A stretch of DNA of 64,000 bases, taken from Diphasiastrum complanatum (taxonomy: Eukaryota > Streptophyta > Lycopodiopsida > Lycopodiales > Lycopodiaceae). The stretch lies in contig CM055107.1 of NCBI GenBank assembly GCA_029204225.1, forward strand, positions 46,749,476-46,813,475, given 5' to 3'. Positions within the stretch are counted from its first letter, which is position 1. The number at the start of each line of letters is the position of its first letter. Below the pieces are notes generated by a model. It ran no database searches. It saw only the letters and a program-made list of their open reading frames with translations, and was not told the DNA's origin. Shown in pieces: positions 55,630 through 64,000 of the stretch. The position numbers and the translations under genes were made by a program.

Positions 55630-58385
55630 ATGATCCTTCCTAGCACAAGCATGGTCACTCAGTGGATGACCCTTGCGGAGCCTCTGCTCACTGCAATGGG
55701 TATTCATATGAGAGCCTTTTCTTGCAAAATCAACATGGATTTCATCACTCTTGCCTTCAGTACGTGGAAGGAAGAGAAATCCAGATTTTATATCACCTTT
55801 CAGGGAGCAACACACAAGGTGTACGTCACTAAGGCCGCCCTTGCTGCCATAGGTATAGCGTCAGGTACACAAGCCTCACCCAATCATAAGCAGGCCAAAC
55901 AAGCCATAAAGCCTTACATCGACCTCACCAATGATTTGCACTGGACCAATGACAGATACCTCTTTGATGCCATCACTGAGCCTTCTATACACGCTGTTGC
56001 CCAGTTACTGAACAACTTCCTGATGGTGGGCAACCTCAAAAAAGACCGCATCACTTCACAAATCCTCCATAGGATAGTTGATTCCTATACCAAGTTGGCC
56101 AAAGCCCCTCTTGAACCATATAATTGGTTCAAGATTGTTTCTGGTGAGCTCAACGAGCTATTAAGAGCAATACTAAGTAGCAGTTCACTGCTGGCTCTTT
56201 GTTGTCTCTTCTAGCCGCCTCTCACCTAGAAAACAAAACCCATGGCTTCCACCAGGATTCTATGCTTTCGCTCTATGAAGAAGCACCAGCCGAGTCGTCT
56301 CACCAGGCCTCAAGTTCACATAGTCGATGTCGTCCACACAGTGAGATCGTCATTCCTGACTCACCTTCCACGACATCACACAAGGCATACATCGTCAGTT
56401 GCGCTTCCGCCCCATGCTGTTGTTCGCACTAAACTTCCTATTCCCCCCGCCTCCGCTTCCACACAGGGATAGTCTGTGACCATTGGGGCTACCATTCCCA
56501 TCACAGTTGCCCAGGTCGCCTCACCACCACACACCAAAGCTACTTCACCAAACACGTAGTATTTCATGGATTTGTTAGATGATTCTGACTTTCTTGGGGC
56601 CGCCAAAATTTTTGAACTGTCCCAGAGCCCTGCGCCCTTTGAACTCCAATCCCCAGGAAGAGGATTCGAACAAATCCATGACACTACTGTTGGTGTTGAA
56701 GACTCCAGCCAGCAATTTCAAGATGAAGACATCCCAACCACACTTCAGGTCGACCAAGTTGAGAAATCACCGAAGCAGTTCGACGCCACCATGCTTGAGG
56801 GTTTTGAGGAAGAAGATATTTTCGAAGAAGAAGAAGTATCGGCATCTATTTCATGCCAACCAAGGACAGTACCATCAGGTCCTCCTACTGTTGCCGCCTC
56901 CATGACAGTAGATTCTGGGGATGCTCTCAATTTGGTCTCAAGCCTTGCACAAGTGATCCAGTCTATGCTTGACAAGAAAAAAAAATGGAACAGAGAATTT
57001 CAGATCTGGGATTGGAAAACACGCTCATCAGCCAGAAGATTGTCCAGCTGGATCGAGACTTGAAGATTGCCAAGCAACACGAAGACAAATCTAAAGCTGA
57101 AAAGAAGATGGCCCCACAACAGGCTGATCGTCTGGAAGGATACATTAGCTCCCTGCAAAATGCCTTGACAACCGCACAAGATCAGGTGGATAAGGCCCTG
57201 CACGATGCAAAACAACAGGCGCAACTGCTAAAGGGTCAAGTGCAGATGGCGGAGTAGGATCGCACGTGTCTCCAAGGTGAATCGGATGCGACCACCCTTG
57301 AGCGTGATGCGTACCTTCATACTCAAATACCAGATCATCTGGTCACACTGACGGAGATCGCGTATTTGTTCAAGAAAGTGGAAATGTACAAAGTGGCCCT
57401 TCAGGGATTCCAAGGCCGCTTTGACAGGTTCAAAGGAGCAGCTTCAACTGAGTTGGCCAACTTGGCTAAAGAAACCATCAGCGCTTATGAAAAAGTAGCC
57501 GCTCAGGTGTTGGAAGACGGACCACAAATCTCTATACCGGTCATGCTGCAATTCGCCCCTACGTGCCAAGAAGATGTACCAATGGATACAGGGTTGGATT
57601 CGATCATGGACCAGGAAGGAGCTCCAAAAATACCAGAACAACTGCCAATTTTACCGGCAGTGCAAGTGAGTCCATCCTCATCAAGGACCACACCACTATT
57701 TAGAAGGCCCATCAGCATTGAGGACCAGATCCAGAGCTTCTTATTACAACATTTGCATGAGTCCTCGCGTGGTGGATGGGTGCTTAAGTTCAAGACCTCC
57801 AAGATAGAGGCCGACAAAGAGTTGGACAAAATACCTGCATTGGGAGGGCAGCTGACATGGAGAATTATCGTTTTTGAAAAAACTCCAGAATCAATCGGAG
57901 TTATGTGTCCAACCCTCGCCAATTGCAGGTCGATCCTTATTATGTGCCAATGCCGAGAAGGAATAAACGAAAAGATTTGGGACTGGCTATGGACAAAATC
58001 ACAATCCATACGCCCAATTGGCCAATCATCCATCAGTCCTACAACTGGACAATATCAGTGGACTTCCACCGGGCTTTACAAGCGTACCAAAGAGAGTATG
58101 TCCACTCTCTAGATCCGATAGTGCGACAATTGGCACTATTTGCAAAAGATCTAATTCTGTTGGCATCAGTGGCAACCAGATGGGACGATTGCCTCCCTCC
58201 TCTGGCATTCGATCCAAATAAGCCGATGGCCTTAGAGAATATCAAAGATCAGTTGTCGATTGCTCGTTTATACTTTTGTGCAGCAATGATGGGAGGCTCA
58301 TGGGAATCTCGCTTCACATCATGGACGACCTCAAAGTGGATTAACGGAGCCCATCGAGTAAGCTGTGCAGCCCTACTCCCTCTCT
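55630..58385 (+). pseudogene. Gypsy 3' accessory ORF, subfamily 1
   Basis: Starting 137 bp after the integrase stop, this region reads as one decayed long ORF. Part 1 (55630-56214, 194 codons, ATG) is globular: TLAEPLLTAMGIHMRAFSCK, FYITFQGATHKVYVTKAALA, DLHWTNDRYLFDAITEPSIH, QILHRIVDSYTKLAKAPLEP. Part 2 (same frame, 56242-57063) is Ser/Pro-rich, then acidic (EEEDIFEEEEV); two TAG stops inside it are Gln in the copy at 3244. A nine-A run at 56977-56985 marks a frameshift. Part 3 (56985-57257) is a coiled coil (DRDLKIAKQHEDKSKAEKKM, SLQNALTTAQDQVDKALHDA). Part 4 (57366-58385, two frames) is globular, for example SIEDQIQSFLLQHLHESSRG and IHTPNWPIIHQSYNW. The function is unknown. The position is that of the extra 3' ORF in some plant Gypsy lineages. 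Confidence 0.65.
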
Positions 58386-58387
58386 AG

Positions 58388-60180
58388 GTTCAGTACTACA
58401 CTTTATCACTTTTATCGATGACTACTCGAGATTCACCAATATTATGTTCATCAAGAACAAGTCCGAGGCATTCAGCTACTTCAAAGAATTCAAGCAGTTT
58501 GTTGAGACACAGATTGGTCAAAAGCTCAAGGCCCTTTGTACAGATAGTGGGGGAGAGTATCTATTGGACGAAATGTCCAACTATTCATCATCATGCGGCA
58601 TTCATCATCAGTTCACCACTAGCTACACACCACAGCAGAATGGAGTAGCCAAGAGGAAGAACTGAAATTACTCAATATAGCATGATCAATGATGTCAAAT
58701 GCTCAATTACCTAGGAATTTTTGGGCTGAAGCAACTTCAACAACTTGCTATCTGATAAATTATTCAAGCACTAAAGTGGTCGACTCAAAGACTCCATTTG
58801 AAGCCTATCATGGATACAAAGTGAGTCTCAAGCACCTCCGAGTGTTTGGTTGGCTTTGCAATGTGCAGATTCCTTCTGACCTGAGAAACAAACTCGATTC
58901 TATTAAGTTGTAGAAGTATCTTCATTGGATACTCGACATTACACAAAGCCTATGGGACCTACAATGCTGAATTATCATAGTCAGCCAAGATGTCGGTTTC
59001 GTCAAAGATAGATTTTATGACCTCAAGCAAAAGCAGCCAATGCATGAGTTTGTTCCAATGACTCCAATCACCATCGACGGGCCTCAAGACTTTAGTCAAT
59101 GTGACCATTACTTGCTATCATAGTTGTTGAAGATCTGGAAGTCCACCATATGGATGTTCAGACAACATTTTTGGATAGATATATACAAGAAGACATCTAT
59201 GTCTATCAACAAGAAGGTTACATCCTTCAAGGCCAAGAACATTGATGACTCTTTGATCATCAACAATTCGAATCAGTTACTACAAGAGAAAAAGTCTCTA
59301 TTGTCGAAGGAATTCAAAATGACCGATCTAGACCTAGTGCATTACCTCCTCAGGATCAAAATGACTAGAGACAGAGCAAACAGAAATATTGCAAAAAGCC
59401 AAGAAAGTATCTAACTAGTGTACTTTGCAAGTATGGCATGGAATACTGCAAGTCGACTGACTCGCCTATGGATCTAGGATTTAAGCTATCAAAAGACGTA
59501 GGCCCAAACACTGAAGCAGAGAAGAAGGAGATGTGCAAAGACCCCTTGTCAATCGATAGTTGGATCGATCATGTATGCCATGGTCTGCACTCAACCCGAT
59601 CTTGCCTACATAGTTAGCACACTGTCACAATATATGATGAATCCCGACGTACCTCATTGAAAAGCTCTATTGAGAGCGTTAAGATACATTCAAGCCACAA
59701 AGAACTAGGCTCTATATAATGGAAATATAGAGGATACTCTAAATCTTAATTTCTATTTTGAGTCCAACTAGGCTGGAGATGTGGACACACAAAAATCCAC
59801 TTCTAGCACTTATGCTTTCTAGCAGGAGGACCCATCTCGTGGAATAGTTAAAAGCATAAATGTATTTCTCTTCCATAGAGTTCGAATACATCACAACCAT
59901 CTCTATAGTAAAGGAGATTATCTAGCTCAGAAAATTGCTTCAGCATCTAATGTCCCTCAATTCAGACCAACTGTACTCTATTGTGATAATCACAGATGTA
60001 TTGCTCTTTCTCTGAATCCACAAACTCACTCTAAAACTAAACACATTGAAGTTCAATTTTGTTTTCTTAGAGAGAAGGTTCTGAACAAAGATGTCGAATT
60101 AATTTACTGTTATACTAATAGTATGTTGGTTGATATTTTGACAAAAGTTGTGTCAAGGGAGAAGCATGTAGTCTTATGCA
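58388..60180 (+). pseudogene. Copia integrase to RNase H, heavily decayed
   Basis: Integrase: DDYSRFTNIMFIKNKSEAFS, LCTDSGGEYL (second Asp), and YTPQQNGVAKRKN, where the catalytic Glu (normally AERKN) is Lys; then RNFWAEATSTTCYL and LRVFGWLCNVQIP. The reverse transcriptase is reduced to short frames (59124-59414, FKMTDLDLVHYLLRIKMTRD) with most of the core deleted. RNase H pieces follow with many stops: MYAMVCTQPDLAYIVSTLSQ, YTNSMLVDILTKVVSREKH. It starts abruptly at 58388 against the accessory ORF, and a minus-strand accessory ORF begins after it at about 60230. Confidence 0.85.
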
Positions 60181-60233
60181 ACCTTTAAGCTTCATTCAAA
60201 ATCCTAGGAGTCAACATGTGCATCCAAAAGTTC

Positions 60234-61260
60234 TTAGAAAGTTGACACTCGTCCTCCTCTTGAATAGCATCTCAATGATTGTTGAAGCATACGGCCCAGG
60301 GAGTGATTTCGCTCTATCAGCAGCTTATTTTCTTCCTCCAACAATGCAACTTTTTCGGCCAACATTTTGATGTTGCTAGTCATCACAGCCGAATGATGGA
60401 ATAGATGCATCATGTTGTCCTGGATGTGCCATTTCCTTGGCACCCAAGGAGAACTGATGGTACCACCTGTAAAGGTTCTGAGGCTCTGTCATCCTCATCA
60501 ATATTTGTGGCCTCCTCATCAACCCCTTTGCCTTTACCTTGGATCTGGGTGTCGAAGATAATATCTTCGTCATCCGTGGATGCAGGGCTCTTTGGCTTCT
60601 GAGAAGACCCGATAGGGACGACTGCCAAAGTGTCGACTGTAGTAGAGGGTTTAGGAATAGTATGTGTAGCAGCATCTGATTCTGTTTCCTATGAAACTTC
60701 TGCTGTGTTGACCCCCATAGCTGCAGTGGCTTCTAGCTAAGTTGGTGGAGTAGAGGTGCTCTGCAGGAGGTTATGGATAGATCTATTTTCATGGTCATCA
60801 GCATCCTTCTGTCAATACACCCTACTCTATTTATGTCAGAATTCCGAAATGGTCGCACAGGCGTGAAATATGTGCTCCCACTGCAACAAACTTTTTATGC
60901 TTGACCCAGCGCAGAAATGCTTTGTAGGCAATAGTGCCAAAGCATACTGGCTATCCTGCCAGTGCATCGACTAGGTTCTTGAAATTTTGAGCTGAGATGG
61001 TAGCATCAACATTGGTGATGAACAACACCTAGTTTGGCATACTTGCAAAAAACTTTCGTCTGCACATTCTTTACCATTGTGATTTTGTACCCTTTGCTTG
61101 GTACATAGCAGTTCGAGAAAAAGTATGTTGCTTCATCAATGGAGTCCTTGGACGTTGGATTGGCAGAGCCATCGATACGTAGTCCAAGGGCTTTAGAGAA
61201 CACTGCTTTATTGACTATGAAGGTGGAGTTTACACAAAGTAACCTGGAAATCATACTCAG
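60234..61260 (-). pseudogene. Retroelement accessory ORF, subfamily 2 (minus copy)
   Basis: On the minus strand, 61254-61006 reads STFIVNKAVFSKALGLRIDG, CYVPSKGYKITMVKNVQTK; after frameshifts come the linker at 60628-60410 (KPKSPASTDDEDIIFDTQIQ, GKGKGVDEEATNIDEDD), RWYHQFSLGAKE (60483-60445), HIQDNMMHLFHHSAVMT and the coiled-coil start LAEKVALLEEENKLLIERNH to about 60250. It matches the plus copy at 39560 nearly throughout. It lies downstream, in the same orientation, of the Gypsy integrase end at 61868, as the subfamily 1 ORF does at 55630. Confidence 0.65.
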
Positions 61261-61867
61261 CCATAGAGTGAACTTTTAGATTGCCCAACCTGCAACTATC
61301 CAGCAAGGATTGAATTGCTGCAAGTCGGATTGAAGCTCGGATTTTCTAGTTAATAGCAGTACTGGTACTTGCACTGGAATCCATATTGCTTGCAAGATTG
61401 ACAGAAGAGTGATAGTGAGCACAAAAGCAAGGAAGTGAGCAATGGAGAGCAAAAAGAAAGTGTAAAATGAAAATAGAAAATTGTAGTGTTTAACAATGTC
61501 ACAATGGAGACGAAGGTTACGTGGCAACTTGATTTGACACTTGTCAGATTCATAAATAGAAAGTGGTATCTTACTAATTTAAGATGGCTAAAAGATAATC
61601 ATAATTAAATTAAGACTGTTTAAAATTCAAAATATCACGCTTACACAGTCTTCTATGTAATCATAAATGTAAAACAATATGAATGACATATGGGAACATG
61701 TGTACATTTACACTTAATAAAAGAGATTTACTAAATCCAAAACATAAATAATAAATCATATAATAAATAACAATTAAAGAACAAGAAAATACGGAAAGAA
61801 GAAAAATTAAAATTTGAGGTAGAATTTTTAAGTGATACTCAAAAAATTCTCCCCTTGAAATCCTTCG
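61261..61867. other. No gene recognised; possible polypurine tract
   Basis: Very AT-rich between the accessory ORF and the Gypsy integrase end. On the minus strand AAGGGGAGAA (near 61855) follows the integrase stop closely and could be a polypurine tract, but no LTR start with TG could be fixed. A minus frame 61553-61350 is Cys/Leu/Phe-rich without a family. Confidence 0.4.
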
Positions 61868-62440
61868 TCAAAGATAATATTTCTTCAGTTTGGAACCGTT
61901 AATATGCGTTGGCAATAATTCACCTTCTAGTGACTGAAGACGGACATAGCCATTTTCAAATACTTCAATGAGCTTATACGGTCCCATCCATCTCATATGT
62001 AGCTTTCCAGGAAATATTTGATGTCGACTATCATAAAACAAAGCATAATCGTTCGCCTTAAGATCAATAGTGTTGATATATTTATTATGCTTTTTCTTTC
62101 GCTCCTGATTTTCTCTGTAGCATCTTCGAATTATTTCGAGATTCAGATAGTTCCTCAATAGTCAGCAACCTTTCATTCATACAACCTGCTTTTGTTCATT
62201 GTGCTTGTATATGAAAAGTTGGCACCTCGAATTCAATCTGCAAAATTGGATGCATATGAGACACATTAAGATAACTATGAAATAGTTTCGTCCAGTTAGG
62301 TAGTCTCAGAATTGGAGCGTTAATCAGTCTATGCTTAAGTTCATCGAATGCTTTCTGTTGTTCTGCTGTCCAAATATAAGCGACTTGCTTCTTGATTAAC
62401 TTTGTAAGGGCTGTAGCAATATAGGCATGATTCTGGATAA
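61868..62440 (-). pseudogene. Gypsy RNase H start fused to integrase C-terminus
   Basis: On the minus strand, KKQVAYIWTAEQQKAFDELK and LINAPILRLPNW (62400-62300) are the start of the RNase H region. Near 62215 the reading jumps to IEFEVPTFHI, the PIEFEVPSL motif of the integrase C-terminal half. 62158-61868 then gives LNLEIIRRCYRENQERKKKH, RHQIFPGKLHMRWMGPYKLI and HINGSKLKKYYL, the end of a Gypsy integrase. Most of RNase H and the whole integrase catalytic core are deleted. Confidence 0.8.
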
Positions 62441-62444
62441 ACCT

Positions 62445-63341
62445 TCAATAATAACCAACATGTCCTAAGAAACCTCTTAGTTCATGTAGATTCGTTGGTA
62501 TCAACAGATTCTTTATGACTTCGACTTTATCTTTGTTGACCTCAATTTTTCTGCTGGATATTCTATGGCCCAGAAGTATACCTTCTCTCATACCGAAAAA
62601 ACATTTTTTGGGGTGAAGTGACAAACAAGTGTATCGACACCTCTGCAATGTAAGTTTCAGTTTCTATATATGGGACTTGATATTACTGTAAACACAGAAA
62701 TCATCAATGAAAATTTCAAGAAATGTTCTAAGAAAAGCAATGAGAACTAACATCATAATTCTCTGGAGAGTAGCTGCTGCATTGCAAAGACCAAAGGGCA
62801 TTTTATTGTAGGCATAAGTGCCCCAATCCATAGTAAATGTGGTCTTCGGTTGATCCTCCTTCCTTACTCCAACTTGATTATAGCCAGAGAAGCCATCATA
62901 GAAACTGTAACGTTCTTGTCCAGCCACTTGGTCTAGAATAGAATTCGTGAAGGGTAATGGGTGGTGATCTTTCTTTGTAGTAGCATTTAGCTTCCTGAAA
63001 TCCTGGCAAGTTTGAATATTGCCAGTCTTCTTCTTTGGGACTACAACAATGGGAGATACCCATTCACTACTTAAGACGGGATAAATATTACCTGTCTTAA
63101 GGTGATTGTTGAGTTCATCTTTCACCATGAGACAATACTTTGGATTGAGATGATACTGTCTCTGTCGGACAGGAACAACATCTTCTTTAAGATCAATGCG
63201 GTGCTTGCCAAATTCAGCAAAAATTCCTTTCAAGTCTTCAAGCAACCATGCAAATACATCTTGGTACTCTTTCAATAGCTCAGTAAACTGTCTCTCCAAG
63301 GGACTTAGAAACATGCACAAATTTTTCAGGTGTAAGTTCAA
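62445..63341 (-). pseudogene. Gypsy reverse transcriptase
   Basis: Minus frame 63341-62664 contains YQDVFAWLLEDLKGI, PKYCLMVKDELNNHLKTGNI, EWVSPIVVVPKKKTGN, FYDGFSGYNQVGVRKEDQPK (first Asp), WGTYAYNKMPFGLCNAAATL and LEIFIDDFCVYS, so the catalytic Asp set is intact. After a frameshift 62648-62445 reads GMREGILLGHRISSRKIEVN and LHELRGFLGHVGYY. This is a different Gypsy lineage from the one at 51089-54682. Confidence 0.9.
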
Positions 63342-64000
63342 TTAGCTCTATAGAATCTAGCAGAGTTATAGCTTCCGTCATGCTGGCATGGGTATGGCCA
63401 TGAATTTTGCGTATGGCTGACTCCACGGATTTATTCTTGTTGTCAGCTTGGTCTTTATTTCCAAATTCTTGCTCAGATTCGTCAAATTTGTCATCTGTAT
63501 CTTCATCATCTACATCGGAATTTTCAGAATTCTGGCCTGCAACTTCTGATTCACTTACATCAGCATCTGCATTGCAGACATCGAAGAATTCTTTTTCTTC
63601 ATCCAATAAATCATTATTCTCATAGCATTTGAGATAATTTACTTCGATGTCTAATGCATTAGAGAATATTTTAAGGTCATAAAAATATTCTGAAGTAAAA
63701 CTGGTGTCCGGACATAGGAGTTTCGCCTTTATATCTGTCACGACTCTAGGTGATAATCTGTTCTTCTGGCTTTCCATGATTATTTATTTTGCCAGTTTGA
63801 AATCTTAATTCTCTAGACTTCTAGTGCACACTTGCGTTAGCTTGATAAAGCCAAGGTCATCCAATAAAAACTGAGTAAGAAGACAAACCAAGTGGTTTGA
63901 TAACAATAAAGTTCATTGTAAAAGGCTTGGCTTATATATATATTGCTATATCCTTTAATTCACTAACAGGTTTTCTTTGTATCGAATCAGCCAACTTGAT
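63280..64000 (-). pseudogene. Gypsy protease to reverse transcriptase linker, runs off the window
   Basis: Minus frame 63777-63280 is a long acidic linker (NADADVSESEVAGQ, DVDDEDTDDKFDESEQEF) that overlaps the reverse-transcriptase frame by 62 bp. Upstream to the window end, with several stops, KLADSIQRKPVSELKDIAIY, MNFIVIKPLG and SVFIG-PWL resemble the second half of a Gypsy protease (LADxSxxxPxGxxxDxxVxV, FxVxD, ILGRPWL). The active-site part lies beyond 64000. Confidence 0.65.

Noticed and set aside
57503-58033. 176-codon minus-strand frame
   Set aside because: It is antisense to the accessory ORF, whose homologous copies support the plus strand.

Overview
This window is almost entirely mobile-element sequence from a land-plant nuclear genome. 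The evidence is direct: many Copia-type (Ty1) and Gypsy-type (Ty3) LTR retrotransposon open reading frames, LTRs whose primer-binding sites match the plant initiator tRNA-Met, a CACTA (En/Spm) transposase remnant, and a decayed CC-type glutaredoxin, a family known only from land plants. The density of old, broken and nested elements and the scarcity of host genes suggest a large, repeat-rich genome. A gymnosperm or fern would fit, but the species is inference. No rRNA, tRNA, CRISPR or prokaryotic signal was seen.

Layout. 1-3056: a CACGTG-rich satellite-like array, a long GA/CA microsatellite, a GAGTCTT minisatellite, hairpins and a C-rich tract, with the satellite resuming at 2960. 3244-5760: a decayed copy of a retroelement accessory ORF, degenerate non-coding repeats and a Copia gag-protease fragment. 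5760-9060: the only long open gene-like frame, a SET-domain ORF with an N-terminal tandem repeat, followed by CACTA transposase remnants. 9040-17460: Copia RNase H with a 575-bp LTR, a SINE candidate, Gypsy fragments and minus-strand Copia 5' ends with a duplicated LTR. 17682-17968: CC-type glutaredoxin pseudogene. 19300-24230: a minus-strand Copia element with most domains present but broken. 24796-28016: a plus-strand Copia with its 3' LTR. 28760-31128: an unidentified ORF abutting the 3' LTR of a 5'-truncated minus-strand Copia. 31129-36360: mostly non-coding AT-rich DNA with a perfect TTCG-loop hairpin. 36361-38888: a tandem array built on CTCGAG dyads, with an inverted piece at 35380.

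38889-50000: a cluster of Copia 5' ends forming a roughly 1.75-kb inverted duplication (42040-43798 against 44569-46316) plus a third direct copy (47024-48620). 50720-55493: a Copia gag truncated against a minus-strand Gypsy element, which is itself joined head-to-head at 54682 with a plus-strand relative. 55630-58385: a long accessory ORF downstream of that Gypsy integrase. Related decayed ORFs lie at 3244, and a second subfamily lies at 39560 and 60234. 58388-60180: Copia integrase to RNase H. 61868-64000: another minus-strand Gypsy with an internal deletion, running off the window.

Almost nothing here looks functional as it stands. Nearly every retroelement frame has stops, frameshifts or lost catalytic residues. 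The items most worth a second look are the Gypsy-associated accessory ORF family (globular part, acidic linker, coiled coil), the SET-domain ORF beside CACTA remnants, the CTCGAG dyad array, the Copia inverted duplication, and the unidentified ORF at 28760-29170. All assignments were made by reading translated motifs; no database search was possible.
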